From positions 5,270,001-5,334,000 of the forward strand of contig NZ_CP015992.1 in the NCBI RefSeq assembly GCF_001708505.1: a DNA stretch of 64,000 nucleotides. Reading direction: 5' to 3'. Below are positions 8,307 through 17,606 of the stretch, piece after piece (the first letter of the stretch is position 1; each line of letters opens with the position of its first letter). The translations under genes and the position numbers were made by a program. A model generated the notes under the pieces. The model was not told where the DNA came from. It ran no database searches and was given only the letters and a program-made list of their open reading frames with translations. This DNA comes from Pseudomonas sp. TCU-HL1 (GTDB lineage Bacteria > Pseudomonadota > Gammaproteobacteria > Pseudomonadales > Pseudomonadaceae).

Positions 8307-8517
8307 CATCAGCGCTACTAGGGTCGGCACCCGACTCACAGACGCGTTCGTCCGTATGACCTGACGAATGAGCGCGGCAATCGCGGAAAAGTCGCTAGCA
8401 CGGTGGAGCGGCCGGCTTCATGCCGAGATGATCCGCCTGACCTCTCAGCACAGGGATGTGCCCCTCTTGGCAAGCCACGGCGACGCGCGATAATGCGCGC
8501 CTGCCGTGGAGATGCCG

Positions 8518-8841
8518 ATGATCCTGCTCTGCCGCCCCTTTGAACTGGCCGAAGGCCAGAGCCGGGGCTTTGTCGTTGATGGCCTGAAACTCTTGCTGGT
8601 GCGCCGGCATGGCGAGGTCCATGCCTATGAGAACCGCTGTCCGCATCGCGGCATCCCGCTGGAGTGGATGCCGGACCAGTTTCTCGACCACAGCGGCAGC
8701 CTGATCCAGTGCGCCACCCACGGCGCACTCTTTCTCATCGAATCCGGTGAATGCGTGACTGGCCCCTGCGTCGGCGATGCCTTGCAACCCGTGGGCTGCA
8801 AGGAAGATGTCGAGGGGATCTGGCTGCTGGGAGGCGCCTGA
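8518..8841 (+). CDS. Rieske-type [2Fe-2S] ferredoxin-like protein
   Basis: A 107-residue stand-alone Rieske domain protein. Cluster ligands are visible as CPHRG and, 35 residues on, CATHG (C-x-H ... C-x2-H), the standard two-Cys two-His pattern. There is no signal peptide or membrane helix, so it should be a soluble electron carrier or a small component of an unknown oxygenase. Starts at 8506 (GTG), 8512 and 8518 are in frame; 8518 is chosen because TGGAG sits upstream of it. It is convergent with sfsA. Its partner is unknown. Confidence 0.85.
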   Translation: MILLCRPFELAEGQSRGFVVDGLKLLLVRRHGEVHAYENRCPHRGIPLEWMPDQFLDHSGSLIQCATHGALFLIESGECVTGPCVGDALQPVGCKEDVEGIWLLGGA

Positions 8842-8844
8842 GCG

Positions 8845-9552
8845 TCAGAGTCTGACATCGAGGCGACGACAGACGCGGACCTCTTCCGGCCTCAGCTCAA
8901 CCCCATAGGCCAGCACTTCGACACCGGCAGCAACGGCCTCACGCAGGGCCGCCGCATAGGCCGGATCGATTTCCTCGGCCGGACGCACGACCTCGATACC
9001 TGACAGGTTCACGCAGTAAAGCTGCACGGCGCGCACGCCATCACGGGCCAATGCGGCCAGCTCGCGCAAGTGCTTGCTACCACGCTGGGTGACGGCGTCG
9101 GGAAAGGCAGCGACGGGCGTGCCGTCGAACCCGAGGGTGACGCTCTTGACTTCGATGAAGGCCGGGCCGGCAGGAAATTCCAGACGGAAGTCGGCACGGC
9201 TGTTCTCCAGTCCATAAGCCACTTCACGCTTGAGGGCGCTGAAACCGGCCAGCTCACGGATGACGCCCGCCTGCAGCGCCTCTTCCACCAGCGCATTGGC
9301 GCGGGCGGTGTTCACGCACGCCAGCCGGCCCTGCGGGGTCTCGGCAATCTCCCAGGTACCGGGCAACTTGCGCTTGGGATCGTTGGAGCGGCTGAACCAG
9401 ACCCGACAGCCTTCGCTCATGCAATTGAGCATCGAGCCCGTATTGGGGCAGTGAATCGTCAGCTGTTCGCCCGATGCCGTCTCGATATCAGCAAGGAACC
9501 GCTTGTAACGCCGGAGGAGCCTGCCCTCTTCCAGCGTCGGGACGAACCTCAT
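8845..9552 (-). CDS. sfsA: DNA-binding protein SfsA (sugar fermentation stimulation)
   Basis: A 235-residue full-length SfsA. The family hallmarks are present: RFVPTLEEGRLLRRYKRFLAD at the start (OB-fold), CPNTGSM, and the nuclease-like 'ADFRLEFPAGPAFIEVKSVTL' with the D-ExK arrangement. E. coli SfsA was described as a sugar-fermentation stimulator with DNA-binding ability; its true biochemical role is unsettled. Its start overlaps the aminotransferase stop by four bases, so the two genes form an operon. Confidence 0.9.
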   Translation of the reverse strand: MRFVPTLEEGRLLRRYKRFLADIETASGEQLTIHCPNTGSMLNCMSEGCRVWFSRSNDPKRKLPGTWEIAETPQGRLACVNTARANALVEEALQAGVIRELAGFSALKREVAYGLENSRADFRLEFPAGPAFIEVKSVTLGFDGTPVAAFPDAVTQRGSKHLRELAALARDGVRAVQLYCVNLSGIEVVRPAEEIDPAYAAALREAVAAGVEVLAYGVELRPEEVRVCRRLDVRL

Positions 9553-10724
9553 TGCACCGCCCAGGTTTTCAGGCCACGGGCCAGACGCTGCACGGCTTCT
9601 TCGAGGCGCGGCAGGCTCTGTGTATAGGCGAAGCGCACGTGCTGCCCGGCCAGATGTCGGCCGAAGTCCAGTCCAGGAGTAAAGGCCAGGTACTCGGTCT
9701 CGATGAAGTGGCGGCAGAAGGCGTAGGCGTCGCCACCGAAGTTGGAAATATCCGCGTACAGATAAAAGGCGCCTTCAGGTTCCACGGCGATTCTAAAGCC
9801 CAGCTCGCGCAGCGCTGGCAGCAGGTAGTCGCGGCGATGGGCGAATGCATCCCGGCGCTGCTCGAGGATTGCCAGCGTGTGCGGCTGGAAGCAGGCCAGG
9901 GCGGCGTGCTGGGCCATCGACGGCGCGCTGATATAGAGGTTCTGCGCCAGCTTCTCCAGCTCGGGCACAGCGTTCAACGGCGCCACCAGCCAGCCGAGAC
10001 GCCAGCCGGTCATGCCGAAATACTTGGAGAAGCTATTCAGCACGAAGGCATCATCATCCACCTCCAGCACACTGCTGGCGTCCATCCCGTAGGTCAGGCC
10101 ATGGTAGATCTCGTCCACCACCAGGTGGCCGCCACGCGCCTTGAGCGTCTGCGACAGAGCCGCCAGTTCGTCGGCATGCAGGACCGTGCCGGTCGGGTTG
10201 GCCGGCGAAGCGACCAGGGCCCCCACGCTGTCGGCATCCCAGTACCGCTCGACCAGATGCGGCGTCAGCTGGTAGCGCGTTTCCGGCCCCACCGGCACCA
10301 GTTGCGCGCCACCCTCGACCAGCCGCAGGAAGTGGCGATTGCAGGGATAACCGGGGTCGGCCAGCAGCCAGTGCTTGCCCGGGTCCACCAGCAGACTGCT
10401 GGCCAGCAGCAAGGCGCCGGAACCGCCGGGGGTGATGAGAATGCGTTCAGGGTCTATGTTCAACCGATAGCGCGATGCGTAGAAGCCGGCGATGGCTTCG
10501 CGCAATTGCGGCAAGCCACGAGCAGCGGTGTAACGGGTATGCCCGGCGGCCAGGGCAGCCTGCCCGGCCTGGACGATAGGCTCGGCAGTGGTGAAGTCCG
10601 GCTCGCCGATTTCCAGGTGGATCACATCGTGACCAGCTGCTTGGAGTTCGTTGGCACGGGCCAGCAGAGCCATGACGTGGAAGGGTTCGATGGCGCGGCT
10701 GCGCGCACTGTAGGACTGAGCCAT
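9549..10724 (-). CDS. Class I/II PLP-dependent aminotransferase
   Basis: A 391-residue fold-type I aminotransferase. The PLP lysine lies in SFSKYFGMTGWRLGW. PLP-contact segments ASPANPTG and VDEIYHGL are present, and an Arg in 'HVRFAYTQS' near the C-terminus would bind the substrate carboxylate. It resembles the aspartate/alanine-type enzymes of pseudomonads; the substrate cannot be fixed from sequence. The start at 10724 has AAAGGAAGG 5-6 bases upstream; a longer frame from 10859 lacks a site. It is operonic with sfsA and divergent from dksA. Confidence 0.85.
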   Translation of the reverse strand: MAQSYSARSRAIEPFHVMALLARANELQAAGHDVIHLEIGEPDFTTAEPIVQAGQAALAAGHTRYTAARGLPQLREAIAGFYASRYRLNIDPERILITPGGSGALLLASSLLVDPGKHWLLADPGYPCNRHFLRLVEGGAQLVPVGPETRYQLTPHLVERYWDADSVGALVASPANPTGTVLHADELAALSQTLKARGGHLVVDEIYHGLTYGMDASSVLEVDDDAFVLNSFSKYFGMTGWRLGWLVAPLNAVPELEKLAQNLYISAPSMAQHAALACFQPHTLAILEQRRDAFAHRRDYLLPALRELGFRIAVEPEGAFYLYADISNFGGDAYAFCRHFIETEYLAFTPGLDFGRHLAGQHVRFAYTQSLPRLEEAVQRLARGLKTWAVQ

Positions 10725-10917
10725 GGGCCTTCCTTTATTAAGGCAAAGAGAGGATTCTAACCAATGGTCCTTGGACGCTGCAGCATGCGTGATGTCGGGG
10801 AGTAGCGCACCCGGATTTGATCTGGTAAGTTCGCCCGCTTGCAGCCGCAGGGCCGGCATCGCCGGCGATGGACCATAATCCTGCGCAATGGATTAAGAAA
10901 GTGAGAGGCGGCCATCC

Positions 10918-11361
10918 ATGCCCACCAATGCAAAACAACAGAACAGCCAGTTGATTCGTGGCTTCGTGCCCTACCAAGAGACCAAGGGCGAGGAGTACAT
11001 GAGCGACCGCATGCGCGCTCACTTCACCAACATCCTCAACAAATGGAAGCAGGAGTTGATGGAAGAGGTGGACCGTACCGTGCACCACATGCAGGACGAA
11101 GCCGCGAACTTCCCCGACCCGGCCGATCGTGCCAGCCAGGAAGAAGAGTTCAGCCTGGAACTGCGTGCCCGTGATCGCGAACGCAAGCTGATCAAGAAGA
11201 TCGACGAGACCCTCCAGCTGATCGAAGACAACGATTATGGCTGGTGCGACTCCTGCGGCGTCGAGATCGGCATCCGTCGTCTGGAAGCCCGCCCCACCGC
11301 CACCCTCTGCATTGATTGCAAGACCCTGGCGGAGATCAAGGAAAAGCAGCTCGGCTCCTGA
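10918..11361 (+). CDS. dksA: RNA polymerase-binding transcription factor DksA
   Basis: A 147-residue DksA that binds the RNA polymerase secondary channel and works with ppGpp to down-regulate rRNA and activate amino-acid genes. The coiled coil occupies about residues 35-105, with the tip Asp pair in FPDPADRASQEEEF. The four-Cys zinc finger is intact (CDSCG ... CIDCK), so this is the zinc-containing form. It is the first gene of a dksA-gluQ unit, as in E. coli and P. aeruginosa. Confidence 0.96.
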   Translation: MPTNAKQQNSQLIRGFVPYQETKGEEYMSDRMRAHFTNILNKWKQELMEEVDRTVHHMQDEAANFPDPADRASQEEEFSLELRARDRERKLIKKIDETLQLIEDNDYGWCDSCGVEIGIRRLEARPTATLCIDCKTLAEIKEKQLGS

Positions 11362-11367
11362 TACCGA

Positions 11368-11396
11368 AACGGGGCGCCAACGGCGCCCCGTTGCTT
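11368..11396 (+). terminator. dksA terminator
   Basis: AACGGGGCGCC and GGCGCCCCGTT form an 11-bp perfect stem with loop AAC, then GCTTT. It lies between dksA and gluQ, so gluQ may depend on read-through, as reported for other dksA-gluQ pairs. Confidence 0.7.
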
Positions 11397-11411
11397 TAGG
11401 GCCCCGCCCCA

Positions 11412-12299
11412 ATGACGTCCCCCGCCTACATCGGGCGCTTCGCCCCAACGCCCAGCGGCTACCTGCATTTTGGTTCGCTGGTCGCTGCCCTCGCCTCCTA
11501 TCTCGACGCCCGCGCTAACGGCGGCCGCTGGCTGCTGCGCATGGAAGACCTCGACCCACCACGAGAGGTCGAAGGTGCCCAGACGGCAATCCTCCGCACA
11601 CTTGAAAGCTACGGCTTCGAGTGGGACGGCGAAATGGTTCGCCAGAGCAGCCGCCATGACACCTATGCCGAGGTGATCGACCGCCTGTACGAAATGGGCC
11701 TGGCCTATGCCTGCACCTGCTCGCGCAAGCAGCTGGAGAGCCATCAGGGCATCTATCCCGGCTTCTGCCGCAACGCCCAGCACCCCCAGCACAACGCTGC
11801 CATCCGCATCCGCGTGCCGGAGCTCGAGTACCACTTCGTCGACCGCGTACAGGGCGAATACCGCCAGCATCTGGGCCGGGAAGTGGGAGACTTCGTTATT
11901 CGCCGCCGCGACGGCCTCTACGCTTACCAACTGGCTGTGGTGCTGGACGACGCCTGGCAAGGTATCAACCAGGTGGTGCGCGGCGCCGACCTGCTGGACT
12001 CCACGCCGCGCCAGCTCTACTTGCAGGAACTGCTGGGGTTGAGCCAGCCGCGTTACCTGCATGTGCCGCTCATCATCCAGCCGGACGGCCACAAGCTCGG
12101 CAAGTCGTATCGCTCACCGCCGCTCCCTGCCGACAGCGCCGGCCCGCTGCTCAATCGTGCGCTACGCGCGCTCGGCCAGAAGCCTCCCGCCGAACTGGCG
12201 GGCGCAAGTCCTCGCGAAGTGCTGGGATGGGGGATCGCACACTGGGATGCCGAGCTCATCCCGCGTAGCCGGACACTGGCCGAAGCGCAACTGCGCTAG
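11412..12299 (+). CDS. gluQ: Glutamyl-Q tRNA(Asp) synthetase
   Basis: A 295-residue truncated GluRS paralogue that charges glutamate onto queuosine in tRNA(Asp). It has the catalytic core only, with no anticodon-binding domain. The HIGH-equivalent lies in GRFAPTPSGYLHFGS, the KMSKS-equivalent is HKLGKSY, and zinc ligands are CTC followed by YPGFC. ATG at 11412 lies 50 bases after dksA, downstream of the dksA hairpin. Length and motifs agree with the family. Confidence 0.94.
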   Translation: MTSPAYIGRFAPTPSGYLHFGSLVAALASYLDARANGGRWLLRMEDLDPPREVEGAQTAILRTLESYGFEWDGEMVRQSSRHDTYAEVIDRLYEMGLAYACTCSRKQLESHQGIYPGFCRNAQHPQHNAAIRIRVPELEYHFVDRVQGEYRQHLGREVGDFVIRRRDGLYAYQLAVVLDDAWQGINQVVRGADLLDSTPRQLYLQELLGLSQPRYLHVPLIIQPDGHKLGKSYRSPPLPADSAGPLLNRALRALGQKPPAELAGASPREVLGWGIAHWDAELIPRSRTLAEAQLR

Positions 12300-12361
12300 G
12301 GGCACTCGCGGCGCCGTGGTGCTTTCGCTACCATCGCCGCAGACACGACGAGATTTGTGGC

Positions 12362-12538
12362 ATGTACATCTATCGACTGGTCCTGCTCCTGGTGGTGGGA
12401 ATCTACCTGTTCTCTCCCGCCATCATGGATTGGTGGATCGACCCCAATGGCGCCTGGTACCGTCCCTACCTGCTGTGGCTGATCCTGATCGTGGTGACCT
12501 TCATTCTGCAGAGTCAACGCGATGCTGATGAGCTTTAG
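12362..12538 (+). CDS. cbrX: CbrX, small membrane protein upstream of cbrA
   Basis: A 58-residue protein, MYIYRLVLLLVVGIYLFSPA..., with two hydrophobic segments (about 5-22 and 37-52) separated by the polar turn DPNGAWYRP. The frame overlaps cbrA by 17 bases and there is no strong ribosome-binding site for cbrA, which implies translational coupling. A conserved small ORF in this position has been named CbrX in P. putida; I assign the name by position and character. Function unknown; control of cbrA translation is the likeliest role. Confidence 0.75.
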   Translation: MYIYRLVLLLVVGIYLFSPAIMDWWIDPNGAWYRPYLLWLILIVVTFILQSQRDADEL

Positions 12539-15476
12539 CCTCACCCAGCTGATCCTGATCAGCGCGGCTTACCTTCTTGCTCTGTTCGGCGTGGCTTGGC
12601 TCAGTGACCGGGGCTTCGTGCCACGCTGGATCATTCGCCACCCGCTGACCTACACCTTGTCGCTCGGCGTTTATGCCAGCGCCTGGGCGTTCTATGGCAC
12701 GGTGGGGCTGGCCTATCAGTATGGCTACGGATTCCTTGCCAGCTACCTGGGCGTCTCGGGCGCCTTCCTGCTCGCGCCGGTGCTGCTCTACCCCATCCTG
12801 CGCATCACCCGGACCTACCAGCTCTCATCGCTGGCCGACCTCTTCGCCTTCCGCTTCCGCAGTACCTGGGCCGGTGCCCTGACCACGGTGATCATGATCA
12901 TCGGCGTATTGCCGCTGCTGGCCCTGCAGATCCAGGCCGTGGCCGACTCCATTGGCATCCTCACACGCGAGCCGGTACATAACCGCGTTGCCCTCAGCTT
13001 CTGCGCCCTGATCACCCTCTTCACCATCCTCTTCGGCGCGCGCCATATCGCCACCCGTGAGAAACACGCCGGCCTGGTGTTCGCCATCGCCTTCGAATCG
13101 GTGGTCAAGCTGGTGGCCCTGGGCAGCATCGGCCTCTATGCCCTGTATGGTGTGTTCGACGGTCCACGCGAGCTGGAGCTCTGGCTACTGCAGAACCAAG
13201 AAGCTCTCTCCACGCTGCACACACCGCTACAGGAAGGTCCCTGGCGCACCCTGCTGCTGGTGTTCTTCGCCTCGGCGATCGTCATGCCGCACATGTACCA
13301 CATGACGTTCACCGAGAACCTCAATCCGCGCGCCATGGTCAGCGCCAGTTGGGGCCTGCCGCTGTTCCTGCTGCTGATGAGCCTGGCGATCCCACTGATC
13401 CTCTGGGCCGGCCTCAAACTGGGGGCCACCACCAACCCGGAATACTTCACCCTGGGCCTGGGCATCGCCGTCAATAATCCGGTGCTCGCGCTGCTCGCCT
13501 ACGTCGGCGGCCTTTCCGCCGCCAGCGGTCTGATCATTGTCCTCACACTTGCCCTTTCCGGGATGGCACTCAACCACCTGGTGCTGCCGCTATATCAACC
13601 GCCGGCCGAGGGCAATATCTACCGCTGGCTTAAGTGGACCCGCCGCACGCTGATCGCCTTCATCATCATGGCCGGCTACGGCTTCTACCTGCTGCTGGGT
13701 GCCGAGCAGGATCTATCCAACCTCGGCATCGTCGCCTTCGTCGCCACCCTGCAGTTCCTCCCCGGCGCGCTCTCGGTGCTTTACTGGCCGACCGCCAACC
13801 GCCGCGGCTTCATCGCTGGCCTGCTGGCGGGCTTCATCGTCTGGCTGTTCGCCATGCTGCTGCCGCTGGTGGGCAACCTGCAGGGCGTCTACCTGCCGCT
13901 GTTCAACGCTATCTACGTGCTCGACGACACCAGTTGGCACATCGCAGCCATCGCCTCCCTCGCCGCCAACGTGCTGATCTTCACCCTGGTATCGCTCTTC
14001 ACTGAAGCCAGCACCGAAGAACGCAGCGCCGCCGAGGCCTGCACCGTGGACAACGTCCGCCGACCGCAACGACGCGAACTGGTGGCCAGCTCACCCCAGG
14101 AATTCGCCACCCAACTGGCCAAGCCCCTGGGCGCGAAGACCGCACAAAAGGAAGTGGAACAGGCGCTGCGCGACCTGCACTTGCCCTTCGACGAGCGCCG
14201 GCCCTATGCCCTGCGCCGCCTGCGCGACCGCATCGAAGCCAACCTCTCCGGCCTGATGGGCCCCAGCGTGGCCCAGGACATGGTGGAAACCTTCCTGCCC
14301 TACAAATCCGGCAGCGAGGGTTACGTCACCGAAGACATTCACTTCATCGAAAGCCGGCTGGAGGATTACCACTCACGCCTCACCGGCCTTGCCGCCGAGC
14401 TGGACGCCCTGCGCCGCTATCACCGGCAGACCTTGCAGGAACTGCCCATGGGCGTCTGCTCCCTGGCCAAGGATCAGGAAATCCTCATGTGGAACCGCGC
14501 CATGGAAGAGCTGACCGAGATTCCGGCTCAGCGCGTGGTGGGGTCGCGCCTGTCCACCATCGCCGATCCCTGGAAGGGCCTGCTGGAAGGCTTCATCAAC
14601 CTGCCCGATGAACACCTGCACAAACAGCGTCTGACCCTGGACGGTCAGGCCCGCGCACTGAACCTGCACAAGGCGGCGATCGAAGAGCCCCTGGCTCCAG
14701 GCAGCAGCGGCCTCGTACTGCTCGTGGAAGACGTGACCGATACGCAGTTGCTGGAAGACAAACTGGTGCACTCGGAGCGCCTGGCTTCCATCGGGCGCCT
14801 GGCGGCCGGTGTGGCCCATGAGATCGGCAACCCTATCACCGGCATCGCCTGCCTGGCGCAGAACCTGCGCGAAGAACGTGAGGGCGATGCCGAGATCAAG
14901 GAACTCAGCAGCCAGATCCTCGAACAGACCAAGCGCGTGACCCGCATCGTCCAGTCACTGATGAGCTTCGCCCATGCCGGCGGCCGCCAACAGGCCAGCG
15001 AACCGGTTTGCCTGGCGGAGGTGGCACAAGATGCAATCGGGCTGTTGTCGCTGAACAAGCGCAGCGTCGAGGTGAACTTCTTCAACCTCTGCGAGCCGCA
15101 CCACATAGCCGAGGGCGATCCGCAGCGCCTCGCCCAGGTCCTCATCAACCTGCTGTCCAACGCCCGCGACGCCTCGCCTGTTGGCAGCGCCATCCGTGTG
15201 CGCAGCGAAGCTTCGGAGCACACCGTTGACCTCATCGTCGAAGACGAAGGCAGCGGGATTCCGAAGGCGATCATGGACCGCCTTTTCGAACCTTTCTTCA
15301 CCACCAAGGACCCAGGGAAAGGGACCGGCCTTGGCCTTGCACTGGTCTATTCGATCGTGGAAGAGCATTATGGACAGATAACCATCGAAAGCCCGGCCGA
15401 CTCCGAGCACCAGCGCGGCACCCGAATCAGGGTGACGCTGCCTCGTTTTGTCGAAGCGACATACGCCGTGAGCTGA
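12522..15476 (+). CDS. cbrA: CbrA, transporter-linked sensor histidine kinase
   Basis: A 984-residue sensor of the CbrAB system that sets carbon/nitrogen balance. The first ~500 residues are a sodium:solute-symporter-like module of about 13 membrane helices. A linker, a PAS domain (about 640-740), a HisKA domain with phospho-acceptor His766 in VAHEIGNPITG, and an ATPase domain (N-box LINLLSNARDAS, G boxes EDEGSGIP and GKGTGLGLAL) follow. The start may be 12522 or 12528; homologues favour MSFSLTQ (12528). It is coupled to cbrX and followed 22 bases later by cbrB. The ligand sensed is uncertain. Confidence 0.95.
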   Translation: MLMSFSLTQLILISAAYLLALFGVAWLSDRGFVPRWIIRHPLTYTLSLGVYASAWAFYGTVGLAYQYGYGFLASYLGVSGAFLLAPVLLYPILRITRTYQLSSLADLFAFRFRSTWAGALTTVIMIIGVLPLLALQIQAVADSIGILTREPVHNRVALSFCALITLFTILFGARHIATREKHAGLVFAIAFESVVKLVALGSIGLYALYGVFDGPRELELWLLQNQEALSTLHTPLQEGPWRTLLLVFFASAIVMPHMYHMTFTENLNPRAMVSASWGLPLFLLLMSLAIPLILWAGLKLGATTNPEYFTLGLGIAVNNPVLALLAYVGGLSAASGLIIVLTLALSGMALNHLVLPLYQPPAEGNIYRWLKWTRRTLIAFIIMAGYGFYLLLGAEQDLSNLGIVAFVATLQFLPGALSVLYWPTANRRGFIAGLLAGFIVWLFAMLLPLVGNLQGVYLPLFNAIYVLDDTSWHIAAIASLAANVLIFTLVSLFTEASTEERSAAEACTVDNVRRPQRRELVASSPQEFATQLAKPLGAKTAQKEVEQALRDLHLPFDERRPYALRRLRDRIEANLSGLMGPSVAQDMVETFLPYKSGSEGYVTEDIHFIESRLEDYHSRLTGLAAELDALRRYHRQTLQELPMGVCSLAKDQEILMWNRAMEELTEIPAQRVVGSRLSTIADPWKGLLEGFINLPDEHLHKQRLTLDGQARALNLHKAAIEEPLAPGSSGLVLLVEDVTDTQLLEDKLVHSERLASIGRLAAGVAHEIGNPITGIACLAQNLREEREGDAEIKELSSQILEQTKRVTRIVQSLMSFAHAGGRQQASEPVCLAEVAQDAIGLLSLNKRSVEVNFFNLCEPHHIAEGDPQRLAQVLINLLSNARDASPVGSAIRVRSEASEHTVDLIVEDEGSGIPKAIMDRLFEPFFTTKDPGKGTGLGLALVYSIVEEHYGQITIESPADSEHQRGTRIRVTLPRFVEATYAVS

Positions 15477-15498
15477 GACCGTCTAGAGAGCCGAATTA

Positions 15499-16926
<1,428 letters not shown>

Positions 16927-16973
16927 GCGGCCGGCGCAGGTGACAACCGGGGAACACCTCAAGTTCCCCACAT

Positions 16974-17000
16974 TGTTACCCCGCCTAACATCACGTAACA
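16974..17000 (+). promoter_or_regulatory. CbrB-type upstream activating sequence for crcZ
   Basis: The interrupted palindrome TGTTAC-N15-GTAACA lies about 100 bases upstream of the crcZ -24/-12 promoter. It matches the architecture described for CbrB sites in Pseudomonas. Its right half abuts the stem of the cbrB terminator. Confidence 0.75.
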
Positions 17001-17039
17001 AAGCCGGGTTCAAAGGTAACGGAAACCCGGCTTTTTTTT
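17001..17039 (+). terminator. cbrB terminator
   Basis: AAGCCGGGTT (17001-17010) pairs with AACCCGGCTT (17024-17033) and is followed by a run of T to 17039. A strong intrinsic terminator that separates cbrAB from crcZ. Confidence 0.88.
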
Positions 17040-17098
17040 GCCCATCGCTCAGGCCGACAACCTCGCAAACCATTGATTTACAAGGAAACGCAAAAGTT

Positions 17099-17112
17099 GG
17101 CACGGCATCTGC
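17099..17112 (+). promoter_or_regulatory. sigma54 promoter of crcZ
   Basis: GG (17099-17100) and GC (17111-17112) are separated by exactly 10 bases within TTGGCACGGCATCTGCTTT, a good -24/-12 element. The predicted start is near 17123. Confidence 0.85.
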
Positions 17113-17122
17113 TTTATATCTG

Positions 17123-17490
17123 GCACAACAACAATAACAACTGCTGAACCCACAATAAAAACAAGACGTATCGACTCCAGCACAATAAAAACAAGACAGC
17201 GGAGGCGCAGCTAACTGATTCTTTTGGAGAGGAGTTGCCTTTGGGGCTCGCCCCACAGCCAGACCGAGAACAATAAAACTGTCCTGAGACAGCACCTGTA
17301 CTGGTTGGGTCATGGAATGATCACGGCACCATCAGCGTCCAAAGCAATCCGTTTGCTATTAACCCTCGGTTGGAGGGCATTTCCAGAGGCAGAAAGCCTG
17401 CTGGAGCGGGTCGAACAACAAAAACACCAAGCCCGACACAATAAAAACAAAGCACGCACCAATTTGGGGGGGAGCTTCGGCTCCCCCAGT
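17123..17490 (+). ncRNA. crcZ: CrcZ, Hfq/Crc-sequestering small RNA
   Basis: A roughly 370-nt sRNA between cbrB and pcnB that titrates Hfq/Crc and so relieves catabolite repression. Six CA-rich, AANAANAA-type motifs are visible: at 17125-17140 (ACAACAACAATAACAA), 17151-17165 and 17181-17195 (both CACAATAAAAACAAG), 17269-17279, 17414-17427 and 17437-17452. The 3' end has a perfect stem-loop GGGGGAGC-TTCG-GCTCCCCC (17468-17487), though only a weak T-tract follows. It is driven by the sigma54/CbrB promoter just upstream. Ends are inferred, not mapped. Confidence 0.9.
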
Positions 17491-17516
17491 AGCTTTGACA
17501 CCTGTCAGACCTTTCC

Positions 17517-17545
17517 TTCAACATCCCCCCTCTCAGTGCTAGAAT
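17517..17545 (+). promoter_or_regulatory. Candidate sigma70 promoter of pcnB
   Basis: TTCAAC (17517-17522), 17-base spacer, TAGAAT (17540-17545). A moderate match, correctly placed after the crcZ hairpin and about 60 bases before pcnB. Confidence 0.4.
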
Positions 17546-17606
17546 CCGCGGCCATCGTGCGCCCATATCCTTTTCTGGCCGACCATCCCGCAAAACAGTG
17601 CATCCC

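Noticed and set aside
8283..8505. Search for a remnant of phuR
   Set aside because: No frame with TonB-box, plug or barrel features on either strand; nothing to call a pseudogene.
17125..17452. Repeated CACAATAAAAACAAG units considered as a CRISPR or tandem-repeat array
   Set aside because: The units are irregularly spaced, short and A-rich, with no spacers. They are the CA motifs of CrcZ.
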